Source: an uncultured Oscillospiraceae bacterium
Lineage (GTDB): Bacteria; Bacillota; Clostridia; Oscillospirales; Oscillospiraceae
Direction of reading: 5' to 3'
Assembly: GCA_900768135.1 (NCBI GenBank)
Contig: CAAGBT010000065.1
Coordinates: 1-64,000, forward strand
DNA: 64,000 nt
Positions 41,759 through 49,211 of this stretch are shown piece by piece. The notes beneath the pieces were generated by a model. The model worked only from the letters and a program-made list of their open reading frames with translations, was not told the origin of the DNA and did no database searches. Made by a program: the position numbers and the translations under genes. Within the stretch, counting starts at the first letter, position 1, and the number at the start of each line of letters is the position of its first letter.

Positions 41759-42682
41759 ATGATTACCGAGATCGATGCTTCCCTGCTTGAAAAGATCGCA
41801 GACCTGACGGGCAAGCCCGTCGGCGCGTTCAATATCCGCAAGGACAGCGGCTGCGAGGCGCGCCAGAGTACCGAACACATCGCCATCGACCCGCAGAGCG
41901 AAGGCAAGAGCGGCATCATCATCCGCATCAAGGACGGCACAAAGGGCGAGCAGTGCCACATCCCCGTCATCATCAGCAAAAGCGGCGTGACGGAAATGGT
42001 ATATAACGATTTCTACGTTGGTGAGAACTGCGACGTGGAGATCGTTGCAGGCTGCGGCATCCACAACTCCGGCTGCAACGAGAGCCGCCACGATGGCATC
42101 CACACCTTCTACGTTTCCAAAAACTCCCATGTACGCTACGTTGAAAAGCACTACGGTGAGGGCGACGGCAGCGGCGCGCGCGTGATGAACCCCACTACCG
42201 TCGTCTACCTTGACGAGGGCGCGAGCATCCAGATGGAGACCGTGCAGATCCGCGGCATCGACTCCACCGTGCGCAAGACGAAGATCGTATGCGGCAAGGA
42301 CGCGGAAGCCGTTGTCACCGAGCGTCTGCTGACCCACGGCCGTCAGCACGCCGAGAGCGACATGGAGATCGAGCTGAACGGTGAAAACGCGCGCGGGCGC
42401 GTGATTTCGCGTTCCGTGGCGCAGGACGAATCGCAGCAGGTTTTCCACCCTGTCGTTGTCGGCAACGACAAGTGCTTCGGCCATGTGCAGTGCGATTCGA
42501 TCATCATGGGCAGAGCGAAGATCGAGTCCATCCCCGCCATCACGGCGAACTCGACCGAGGCGCAGCTCATTCACGAGGCTGCCATCGGCAAGATCGCGGG
42601 CGACCAGCTCCTGAAGCTCCAGACGCTGGGGCTGACCGAGGAGGAAGCCGAAGACACCATTCTGAAGGGATTTCTGGCGTAG
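41759..42682 (+). CDS. sufB: SufB/SufD-like scaffold subunit of a minimal SUF system
   Basis: The 307-residue protein is the core beta-helix of SufB/SufD without the long N-terminal part of SufB (usually about 470 residues). It shows VEIVAGCGIHNSGCNESRHDGIHTFYV, ITANSTEAQLIHEAAIGKI and the C-terminal GLTEEEAEDTILKGFL (quoted in parts), the last being the SufC-contact region. Two-gene SufBC-like systems of this length occur in anaerobes and archaea and are regarded as an ancestral minimal SUF (SMS) form. It ends at a strong terminator. Confidence 0.9.
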   Translation: MITEIDASLLEKIADLTGKPVGAFNIRKDSGCEARQSTEHIAIDPQSEGKSGIIIRIKDGTKGEQCHIPVIISKSGVTEMVYNDFYVGENCDVEIVAGCGIHNSGCNESRHDGIHTFYVSKNSHVRYVEKHYGEGDGSGARVMNPTTVVYLDEGASIQMETVQIRGIDSTVRKTKIVCGKDAEAVVTERLLTHGRQHAESDMEIELNGENARGRVISRSVAQDESQQVFHPVVVGNDKCFGHVQCDSIIMGRAKIESIPAITANSTEAQLIHEAAIGKIAGDQLLKLQTLGLTEEEAEDTILKGFLA

Positions 42683-42698
42683 AATTGCTGTCATAATG

Positions 42699-42741
42699 AA
42701 AAGCGAAGAGCGGGCATTCAATGCCCGCTCTTCGCTTTTTG
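42699..42741. terminator. Bidirectional terminator between sufB and the Dabb gene
   Basis: A perfect stem of about 20 bases (AAAGCGAAGAGCGGGCATT core) with a two-base loop is flanked by A and T runs. Confidence 0.85.
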
Positions 42742-42742
42742 A

Positions 42743-43024
42743 TCAGAATTCGTAGTCCACAGCCACGCGATCCGCGCGGATGGCCTTACACAGTTCGCTT
42801 GCCGCAACATGGCGCGGATCTGCCTTGTAGGCGGCCAGATCCTCCATGGAGTCGAACTCGGAGACCAGCACCGCATCGTAATTGTCTGCGCCGATATTCC
42901 TGGCGACCTCGCACCTTTTCAGCTGCGGGATCACGCCATCGAGCGCCTTCAGGCGGGCGAGGAACTCATCGGCCTGCGCCCCGGTTCCCTCGCGGAATTT
43001 CCACATAACGATGTGACGTATCAT
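42743..43024 (-). CDS. Dabb family (stress-responsive alpha/beta-barrel) protein
   Basis: The 93-residue protein begins MIRHIVMWKFREG and has the LVSEFDSMEDLAAYKADPRH segment, matching the dimeric alpha/beta-barrel (Dabb) domain. Members are mostly of unknown function; some are enzymes or stress proteins. It follows the aminotransferase gene after 12 bases on the same strand, so both should be co-transcribed, ending at the terminator next to it. Confidence 0.85.
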   Translation of the reverse strand: MIRHIVMWKFREGTGAQADEFLARLKALDGVIPQLKRCEVARNIGADNYDAVLVSEFDSMEDLAAYKADPRHVAASELCKAIRADRVAVDYEF

Positions 43025-43036
43025 GGCAGCGCCCTC

Positions 43037-44230
43037 TTACTTTGCGTTGTAGACCTCGATGGCCTTCTTGAGGATGTCCATGGCGCGCTCGATCTTGGAG
43101 CATTCAATGACGTAAGCCATGCGGACCTCGTTTTTGCCCTTGCCGGGCGTTGCATACATCGGCGCGCCGGGGGCGAACATCACGGTCTCGCCGTTGTCGT
43201 TGAACTCCTCGAGCAGCCACTGCTGGAACTTGTCGGCATCGTCCACCGGCAGCGCGGCCATCAGGTAGAATGCGCCGCCCGGCACATCGAACACCACGCC
43301 GGGAATCTCGCCGAGCTTGCGGCAGAGTGTGTCGCGGCGCTTTTTGTACTCGTCGCGCACGGCGGCAAAGTACTCGGGACCAACGGTGTAGAGTGCGGCG
43401 GACGCGACCTGATCGAGCGTAGCGACGGACAGGCGCGCCTGGCAGTACTTCATCGCGTGGCTCATGAGCTGCTTGTTCTTGGAGATCAGGCAGCCGATGC
43501 GCGCACCGCAGGCGGAAAAGCGCTTCGACACGGTGTCGATGACGATGATATTGTCGCCGGCCCTGTCTGCAAACTCGCCGAAAGACTGAAGCTTCTGCCC
43601 GCCGTAAACGAACTCGCGGTACGCCTCGTCGCCAATGAGGAAGAGGTCGTGCTTCACGGCGAGATCGACGAGCATCTCCATTTCCTCGTGGCTGAGGATA
43701 ACGCCCGTGGGGTTGCCCGGGTTCGTGACCATGATGGCGCGGGTATGCTCGTTGATCAGCGGCTCGATCTTCTCGCGGTCGGCATAGTGGTAGCCCTCCT
43801 CGGGGCAGGTCGGGATCGGACGGATGGACGCGCCGCAGGTGCGGGTCATCGTATTGTAGTTGGGATAGAACGGCTCGGGGATGAGAATCTCATCGCCATC
43901 ATCGAGAATGCACTGCAGCGCAATGGAAAGTGCCTCGCTGCCGCCGGTGGTAATGTAGATCTCGCTCTTGTCGAAGTGCATATCGAGCTTGTCGTAATAG
44001 CCCTGAATGGCATCGATCAGCTCAGGAATACCGGGGGAGGGGGCATAGGCGAGAACGGGCTGCTCAAATTCCTTGATCGCCTTGAAGAAAGCGGGAGGCG
44101 TCTGCACGTCGGGCTGGCCGATATTCAGGTGATAGATGCTCACGCCGCGTTTTTCTGCCGCCACCGCGTAAGGGTGGAACTTGCGCATCGGGGAAAGACC
44201 GCATTTTTCAACTTTGCTGGAAAACTTCAT
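43037..44230 (-). CDS. Class I/II pyridoxal-phosphate aminotransferase
   Basis: The 397-residue protein is a fold-type I aminotransferase with LNIGQPDVQTP near the start, the VTNPGNPTGV motif, the GDEAYREFVY aspartate-tyrosine site and the PLP-binding lysine in DTVSKRFSACGARIG. The usual arginine that binds the substrate carboxylate lies in the C-terminal EVRMAYV. It is probably an aspartate/aromatic-type transaminase; substrate cannot be decided. The gene has its own promoter and is followed by the Dabb gene. Confidence 0.92.
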   Translation of the reverse strand: MKFSSKVEKCGLSPMRKFHPYAVAAEKRGVSIYHLNIGQPDVQTPPAFFKAIKEFEQPVLAYAPSPGIPELIDAIQGYYDKLDMHFDKSEIYITTGGSEALSIALQCILDDGDEILIPEPFYPNYNTMTRTCGASIRPIPTCPEEGYHYADREKIEPLINEHTRAIMVTNPGNPTGVILSHEEMEMLVDLAVKHDLFLIGDEAYREFVYGGQKLQSFGEFADRAGDNIIVIDTVSKRFSACGARIGCLISKNKQLMSHAMKYCQARLSVATLDQVASAALYTVGPEYFAAVRDEYKKRRDTLCRKLGEIPGVVFDVPGGAFYLMAALPVDDADKFQQWLLEEFNDNGETVMFAPGAPMYATPGKGKNEVRMAYVIECSKIERAMDILKKAIEVYNAK

Positions 44231-44302
44231 TCAGGTTCTCCTCCTCTTTTCAAATAAGTAAAGCGCGTACTCCCAATGGAATAAAATTTCCTTCCAAGCT
44301 GT

Positions 44303-44331
44303 ATTATAACGCCGCGCCATGTGAAAAACAA
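44303..44331 (-). promoter_or_regulatory. Sigma-A promoter of the aminotransferase gene
   Basis: On the minus strand TTGTTT and a perfect TATAAT are 17 bases apart, about 70 bases before the start codon. Confidence 0.65.
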
Positions 44332-44385
44332 CTGGGATAAGCGAAGAAAGACGGTGCGGCCGCTTGTAAGAATTGACGAATGCGC

Positions 44386-44814
44386 TTACAGCTCTTCCGT
44401 CCGGCTCTCGCCGAAGACGCGCGCGCCGTTCTGCTTGAGAAGCTCCGCCGCCACGCCGTCGCCATCGGTCAGACGGCGGGAAAACGTGCCGTCGTAGATT
44501 TGCCCGCAGCCGCAGCTGGGGCTGTTCTCTTTCAGCACGGCAGCGACGCAGCCGTGCCTGCGATACAGTGCGAGCGCCTTCTCCGCGCCGCAGCGGTACT
44601 GCTCCGTTACGTCGCTCCCGCCCGCCATAACGACCCTGCCGCCGCGCCGCTCGCTTGGCAGACGCGGCGTGGGAAGTCCGCCAAGCTGCTCCGGGCAGAC
44701 GGGGATCAGCTCATACCGCTCCGCCAGCGCCTGAACGCGCGCGTCCGGCTTGCTCCGGCCGTCGTAACGGCAGGGTTTGCCCAGCAGGCACGCCGAAACC
44801 AGCAGCTTATCCAT
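44386..44814 (-). CDS. DUF523 family protein
   Basis: The 142-residue protein begins LLVSACLLGKPCRYDG and has IPVCPEQLGGLPTPR and KENSPSCG, the three Cys-containing signatures of DUF523. The family function is unknown; the conserved cysteines suggest metal or Fe-S binding. It overlaps the NUDIX gene by eight bases and belongs to the same unit. Confidence 0.9.
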   Translation of the reverse strand: MDKLLVSACLLGKPCRYDGRSKPDARVQALAERYELIPVCPEQLGGLPTPRLPSERRGGRVVMAGGSDVTEQYRCGAEKALALYRRHGCVAAVLKENSPSCGCGQIYDGTFSRRLTDGDGVAAELLKQNGARVFGESRTEEL

Positions 44815-45307
44815 GCCGCACCTCCAGCTCCCTGCCGTTCAGCACGGCGCGGACGAGCGTTTCCCCCGCATAGCACAGCTTGAGCGAAAAGAAAGGCGCG
44901 CCCTCGTCCAGCAGGCGCAGGAAGATCTTGTCCCCCTCCCACGCAGGCAGCGCCAGCAGGTCTCTTTTTTTGATCCACGCAAGCTCTCCCTCGTCGCACT
45001 CGCGCAGCGTGCCGGTAAAGCCGTCGGCCGTGAAAAGGTGCATATATTCCGGCTCCCAGCGGTCGGAAACAAAGGTCACGATGCCGCGGTAGCGGTAAGA
45101 TGTAAGCGTCAGCCCCGTTTCCTCCTTCGCCTCACGCAGCATACAGTCCTCCGGGCTTTCACCGCGCTCAAATTTCCCGCCGATGCCGATCCACTTGTCG
45201 CGGTTGCAGTCGTTTTCCTTCTTTGTGCGGTGCAGCATCAGGTAGCAGCCGCCGCGCTCAATATAGATGAGCGACGTGTTTACGGCGCGGTAAATCGTAT
45301 CGTCCAT
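44807..45307 (-). CDS. NUDIX hydrolase (MutT/8-oxo-dGTPase-like)
   Basis: The 166-residue protein carries a complete Nudix box from GGKFERGESPEDC to REAKEETGL, with the expected acidic metal ligands. The WIGIGGK start and the FTADGFTG segment resemble MTH1/MutT-type proteins of Firmicutes that clean up oxidised purine nucleotides. Substrate is not proven. It is the first gene of a two-gene unit with DUF523. Confidence 0.88.
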   Translation of the reverse strand: MDDTIYRAVNTSLIYIERGGCYLMLHRTKKENDCNRDKWIGIGGKFERGESPEDCMLREAKEETGLTLTSYRYRGIVTFVSDRWEPEYMHLFTADGFTGTLRECDEGELAWIKKRDLLALPAWEGDKIFLRLLDEGAPFFSLKLCYAGETLVRAVLNGRELEVRHG

Positions 45308-45336
45308 GATAAGTCTCCCCCTCCACTATTGCTGAC

Positions 45337-45365
45337 AGTATAAAAGGTGAAATGAGAAATTGCAA
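45337..45365 (-). promoter_or_regulatory. Sigma-A promoter of the NUDIX-DUF523 unit
   Basis: On the minus strand TTGCAA and TATACT are exactly 17 bases apart, 29 bases before the start codon. Confidence 0.65.
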
Positions 45366-45382
45366 GTTTTTAGATTTTCTGC

Positions 45383-45410
45383 TTGACTTCAGCCCGAATT
45401 CTGGTATAAT
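45383..45410 (+). promoter_or_regulatory. Promoter of the tRNA-Ser gene
   Basis: TTGACT and a perfect TATAAT are 16 bases apart; the tRNA begins 28 bases after the -10. Confidence 0.7.
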
Positions 45411-45437
45411 GATTTTTGCTGTCGAGCGTAACGATAT

Positions 45438-45529
45438 GCAGCAGTATCGAAGCGGTCATAACGAGCACGACTGGAAATCGTGTGTACGTCAAAAGCGTAC
45501 CGAGAGTTCGAATCTCTCCTGCTGCGCCA
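45438..45529 (+). tRNA. tRNA-Ser (anticodon GGA)
   Basis: A full class II cloverleaf can be drawn: 7-base acceptor GCAGCAG/CTGCTGC, D-arm with TCG/CGA, anticodon stem CACGA/TCGTG with loop CTGGAAA (anticodon GGA at 45473-45475), a long variable arm GTACG/CGTAC, and T-arm GAGAG-TTCGAAT-CTCTC. Discriminator G and CCA are encoded. It reads UCC and UCU codons. Confidence 0.95.
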
Positions 45530-45533
45530 AAGC

Positions 45534-45581
45534 AAAAAGCCTTGGTATTACTGGAAAAACCAGTGATACCAAGGCTTTTTT
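45534..45581 (+). terminator. Terminator of the tRNA-Ser gene
   Basis: A stem of about 20 bases (AAAAGCCTTGGTATTACTGG with one G-T or mismatch) closes on a short A-rich loop and is followed by TTTTTT. Confidence 0.85.
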
Positions 45582-45606
45582 GTGTTTTCTGAACGTTTTG
45601 TTACTG

Positions 45607-45660
45607 CCAGTTACAACCAGTTATAACCAGTTCCATGAACACAGTCGCGAACACAGTCAC
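45607..45660. repeat. Two sets of short direct repeats behind tRNA-Ser
   Basis: CCAGTTAYAA-type 10-base units occur at 45607, 45617 and 45627 (the last diverged). They are followed by GAACACAGTCGC and GAACACAGTCAC, two 12-base units at 45637 and 45649. The region is AT-richer than its surroundings and the last unit runs over the stop codon of the neighbouring gene. Confidence 0.65.
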
Positions 45661-46037
45661 GCGCCGCGATACATGTCCTGCAGGCGTCTGACGTCGGTAG
45701 CCCTCTCGATCTGTTTTTCGTGCAGATAGTCATAAATGGCCTTCATTTTCTCAGGCGGCTCGCCATGCTCCTGCCGGTACTTCTGGATGACCGCCTCGAC
45801 CTCTGCGTGCAGCATGCTCATATGCCGCATTTCCTCGCCGGACAGATCGTGAAACGTTTTCGCCGGCGCTGGTGCGGAACGCAACTGTCTGCACTGCGGT
45901 TTTTCCGCCCGGACCGCGCAGCGCAGGCAGTTTCCGCAACAGCCGTCCTCTGATCTGCCGCCCTTTCGCAAGCGCACAAGCGCAGCAATGGCTGCGGCTG
46001 CCACAAGCGCCAGCAGGCTCCAATCCAGGATGCCCAT
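45657..46037 (-). CDS. FeoB-associated Cys-rich membrane protein with helical extension
   Basis: The start at 46037 shares one base with the feoB stop (TGATG). The 126-residue protein has a membrane helix at about 7-22 and the CCGNCLRC cluster with a further Cys (EKPQC), typical of the FeoB-associated Cys-rich family, which is normally only 45-60 residues long. Here a further 70 residues follow with a helical, charged pattern (FHDLSGEEMRHMSMLHAEVEAVIQKY, in parts). The Cys-rich part may bind iron leaving FeoB; the extension is of unknown role. A longer frame exists upstream but it only overlaps feoB. Confidence 0.75.
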   Translation of the reverse strand: MGILDWSLLALVAAAAIAALVRLRKGGRSEDGCCGNCLRCAVRAEKPQCRQLRSAPAPAKTFHDLSGEEMRHMSMLHAEVEAVIQKYRQEHGEPPEKMKAIYDYLHEKQIERATDVRRLQDMYRGA

Positions 46038-48025
46038 CACAGGATACCCATCAAGGCATAGACGGCAGATGCCGCGATCCACGCGACGCAGCACTGCATC
46101 AGCACAACGCCTATCGTTTTCAGCGTTGAGCCAAATTCCCGCCGGATCGTGGCTACCGCCGCGATGCAGGGAGTATACAGCAGCGTAAAGACCAGGAAGC
46201 TTGCGGCGGAGCGGCTGGTAAACATTGTAGAAAGCGCGGCCCCGCCCAGCAGAACCTCCAACGTACTGACTACGGACTCCTTTGCGATAAAGCCGGAGAT
46301 CAGGGAGGTCGCGCAGCGCCAATCTGCAAAGCCCAGTGGTGTGAACACCGGCGCGATCCTCCGGCCAATGAGGGCCAAAAGGCTGTCGGCACTGTCGGCA
46401 ACCACGTTCAGCCTTGTATCAAAGCTCTGCAAAAACCAGATGATAATCGTAGCCAGGAAAATTACAGTAAAGGCCCTCTGCAAAAAATCTTTAGCCTTTT
46501 CCCACAGCAGAAGCGCAACGTTCTTGAGGCTCGGCAGCCGGTAATTGGGAAGCTCCATGACAAATGGCACCGGCTTTCCGCGGAATATGCTCCAGTTCAT
46601 GATGAGGGCTGCTACGATCCCGATCAAAATGCCCAGCAGATACAGAGAGATCATCACAAGCGCACGGTGTGTTGAAAAGAATGCCGCGGTAAAAAACGCA
46701 TAGATGGAGATTTTTGCCGAGCAGCTCATATAGGGCGTGAGCAGGATGGTCATCTTGCGGTCGCGGTCGCTTGACACCGTGCGCGTTGCCATGATGGCCG
46801 GCACAGAACAGCCGAAGCCGACGAGCATGGGAACAATGCTGCGGCCGGACAGGCCGATCTTGCGCAGAGGCTTGTCCATCACGAATGCAACACGGGCCAT
46901 GTAGCCGGTATCCTCCAAAATAGAAAGGAAGAAAAAGAGCGTCACAATGATGGGCAGGAACACCAGCACGCTGCCTACGCCTGTAAAAATACCGTCGATA
47001 ATGAGACTATGCACCACAGAGTTAATGTCGTAGGCGGTCAGCGCATGGTCCACCACGGCGGTAAGGGCGTCAATGCCGACCGCCAACCAGTCGGACAGCC
47101 GCTGCCCGATCACATGAAAGGTGAGGTAGAACGTCAGCAGCATAACTGCAAGGAAGGCGGGAATCGCAGTATACCGGCCGGTAAGAAACCGATCGATCTT
47201 CATGGAACGGGCGTGTTCCCGGCTCTCGTGGCACTTCACCACAGACGACGCCACAACGCTTTCGATGAAGGTGTAGCGCATATCGGCAAGCGCCGCGTTG
47301 CGATCAAGCCCCGTTTCGTTCTCCATCTGCACGATGCAATGCTCAAGCAGCTCACGCTCGTTCTGATCGAGCGCCAGACGGCCGGCGAGGTCGTCGCCGC
47401 CTTCGATCAGCTTTGCCGCGCAGAAGCGGGCCGGCACACCGATGCGGTCGGCATGGTCGGCGATCAGATGCGTGACGGCGTGGATGCAGCGGTGAACGGC
47501 GGAATCATCCGCGCAGAAGTCCGTCACCTTGGGCAGCGTTCTGCTGCGGGCCACGGCGATCGCCTGATCCACCAGTTCGCTCACGCCCTCGCCCTTTGCG
47601 GCCGCAATCGGCACAACAGGGATGCCGAGCGCGGCGCTCATCTTCCGCACGTCGATGGAGCCGCCGTTGGAACGCACCTCATCCATCATGTTCAGCGCCA
47701 GCACCATAGGGATCCGCAGCTCAAGCAGCTGAAGCGTCAGGTACAAATTCCGCTCGATGTTGGTGGCATCTACAATGTTGATTATGCCGTCCGGCTTTTG
47801 ATTGAGAATAAAGTCGCGGGAGACGATCTCCTCCTGCGTATAGGGCCGCAAAGAGTAAATGCCGGGCAGATCCACCACGGAACAGCCTTTTTCGTCTGTG
47901 ATCTCTCCCATCTTCTGATCCACCGTGACGCCGGGGAAGTTGCCAACGTGCTGGTTTGAACCGGTGAGGGCGTTGAAGAGAGTCGTTTTTCCGCAGTTCT
48001 GATTTCCGACAAGTGCAAAAATCAT
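46037..48025 (-). CDS. feoB: FeoB ferrous iron transporter
   Basis: The 662-residue protein has an N-terminal G domain (G1 GNQNCGKTT, G3 DLPGIYSL, G4-type LNMMDEV) and a C-terminal membrane domain with two Gate-type cores (GFGCSVPAIMATRTV and the GFIAKESVVSTLEVL region). FeoB moves Fe2+ into the cell under anoxic conditions. feoA lies directly upstream, overlapping by four bases, and the Cys-rich partner gene follows, so the whole Feo operon is here. The protein is somewhat shorter than the 700-770 residues typical of FeoB. Confidence 0.95.
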   Translation of the reverse strand: MIFALVGNQNCGKTTLFNALTGSNQHVGNFPGVTVDQKMGEITDEKGCSVVDLPGIYSLRPYTQEEIVSRDFILNQKPDGIINIVDATNIERNLYLTLQLLELRIPMVLALNMMDEVRSNGGSIDVRKMSAALGIPVVPIAAAKGEGVSELVDQAIAVARSRTLPKVTDFCADDSAVHRCIHAVTHLIADHADRIGVPARFCAAKLIEGGDDLAGRLALDQNERELLEHCIVQMENETGLDRNAALADMRYTFIESVVASSVVKCHESREHARSMKIDRFLTGRYTAIPAFLAVMLLTFYLTFHVIGQRLSDWLAVGIDALTAVVDHALTAYDINSVVHSLIIDGIFTGVGSVLVFLPIIVTLFFFLSILEDTGYMARVAFVMDKPLRKIGLSGRSIVPMLVGFGCSVPAIMATRTVSSDRDRKMTILLTPYMSCSAKISIYAFFTAAFFSTHRALVMISLYLLGILIGIVAALIMNWSIFRGKPVPFVMELPNYRLPSLKNVALLLWEKAKDFLQRAFTVIFLATIIIWFLQSFDTRLNVVADSADSLLALIGRRIAPVFTPLGFADWRCATSLISGFIAKESVVSTLEVLLGGAALSTMFTSRSAASFLVFTLLYTPCIAAVATIRREFGSTLKTIGVVLMQCCVAWIAASAVYALMGIL

Positions 48026-48252
48026 TTCAGCTCGCCCTCCACTTCGATCTTTTGCGCTTCCTCCACGCGCAGCGTCAGCTCGTAGCCGCGCACGCGGATC
48101 TCGATGGGATCGCCCATTGGCGCGACCTTCTGCAAGGTCACGCGGGTGTGCGGGATCAGCCCCATATCCAACAGGCGGCAGCGCAAAGCCCCGTCTCCGC
48201 CCACAGCGGTAATGACCGCGGACGTGCCGACCTTCAATTTGTCAAGCGTCAT
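48022..48252 (-). CDS. feoA: FeoA family protein
   Basis: The start at 48252 (MTLDKLKVG) has GGGAGAG upstream; 76 residues. It is a single SH3-like FeoA domain with RLLDMGLIPHTRVTLQKVAPMGDPIEIRVRGYELTLR as the core (in parts RLLDMGLIPHT and GDPIEIRVRGY). FeoA supports FeoB-mediated ferrous iron uptake. It overlaps feoB by four bases. Confidence 0.93.
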   Translation of the reverse strand: MTLDKLKVGTSAVITAVGGDGALRCRLLDMGLIPHTRVTLQKVAPMGDPIEIRVRGYELTLRVEEAQKIEVEGELK

Positions 48253-48284
48253 CTGATTTCTCTCCCAACGTTTTTGATATATCG

Positions 48285-48313
48285 ATGGTAACACCCTTGC
48301 CGCAGCCTGTCAA
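48285..48313 (-). promoter_or_regulatory. Probable promoter of the feo operon
   Basis: On the minus strand a perfect TTGACA is followed after 17 bases by TACCAT. No clear Fur box is seen near it. Confidence 0.5.
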
Positions 48314-48515
48314 TACAGCGGCGAGCGAGAATCTTTACGCTTCATAAACCGCTCTGTAGGGCGGGATCGGCCGGGCGCCGGCCGCAGGTCTGATCTTTGA
48401 TGACACGGAAGCATTTACGGATCGCCAGTTTCTGCTCTGCCGCGCATACCCTGAGCGGCATACTCTCCGCTTCATTTTCATAGACTGCACCAACAACAGA
48501 TTTGAGGTGTACGCT

Positions 48516-49139
48516 ATGGATGGAAACCAGAACTATGTGGAGCTTTGGGGCGTTGCTGAACACGACCCGGTCTTTTCGCACGAGAACCACGCCCGCCGCT
48601 TTTGCAAGTTTCCCCTGCGGGTCGAACGTCTGTCCGGACAGAGCGACCTGCCGGTCATTGTGGCAAGCGAGGCGCTGCTGCGCGTCTGCCCTGTAGAAGC
48701 GGGGCAGCGTCTGCGGATCACCGGGCAGCTGCGTTCGTTCAACAACCGGAGCGGGCAGGGCAGCCGCCTTGTCATTACCGTCTTTGCGCAAACGATCGAA
48801 GCAGGCGATGAAGCCTTTTTCAACCGCATCCTGCTCTCCGGCGTGCTGTGCAAGAAGCCCTTGCTGCGCCGCACGCCGCTGGGCCGCAGTATCTGCGACA
48901 TCATCCTTGCGGTCAACCGCCGCTATGGACACGCCGACTACCTCCCCTGCATCGCCTGGGGGCAGACAGCGGTGCAGATTGCAGGAATGGACGTGGGAGA
49001 GCGGCTGACGCTGGAGGGGCGCGTGCAGAGCCGCACCTACACCAAACTGCTGGAGGGCGGCGCAGAGGAACGCACAGCATTCGAGGTATCGGTTATGCAG
49101 CTGGTAGAGGACACAGAGGAAGCCGCATCGCAGGGATGA
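48516..49139 (+). CDS. Single-stranded DNA-binding protein with two OB-fold regions
   Basis: The start at 48516 (MDGNQNYVE) has GAGG eight bases upstream. The 207-residue protein appears to contain two OB-like halves: about 1-95 (VELWGVAEHDPVF, LRITGQLRSFNN) and about 100-205. The second half has the SSB pattern NRILLSGVLCKKPLLRRTPLG, YLPCIAWGQTA, and GERLTLEGRVQSRTY (in parts). There is no acidic C-terminal tip of the DDDIPF type; it ends EEAASQG. It is thus an SSB paralogue rather than the main replication SSB. It stands alone between the feo operon and the GH1-like gene. Confidence 0.82.
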   Translation: MDGNQNYVELWGVAEHDPVFSHENHARRFCKFPLRVERLSGQSDLPVIVASEALLRVCPVEAGQRLRITGQLRSFNNRSGQGSRLVITVFAQTIEAGDEAFFNRILLSGVLCKKPLLRRTPLGRSICDIILAVNRRYGHADYLPCIAWGQTAVQIAGMDVGERLTLEGRVQSRTYTKLLEGGAEERTAFEVSVMQLVEDTEEAASQG

Positions 49140-49152
49140 CCGCCTTTTGCCG

Positions 49153-49181
49153 TTGACGCGCCGTGTGCTTTCTTTTATAAT
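49153..49181 (+). promoter_or_regulatory. Strong sigma-A promoter of the GH1-like gene
   Basis: TTGACG and a perfect TATAAT are exactly 17 bases apart, 30 bases before the start codon. Confidence 0.8.
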
Positions 49182-49211
49182 AGGTTCATCAAACGACAAG
49201 GAGAACGCGCG

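Noticed and set aside
46038..46322. N-terminal extension of the FeoB-associated Cys-rich protein
   Set aside because: The frame is open upstream but overlaps feoB in another frame; the TGATG junction and the membrane-helix start at 46037 fit better.
48253..48515. Fur box in the feo upstream region
   Set aside because: No 19-bp GATAAT-type inverted repeat could be found around the feoA promoter.
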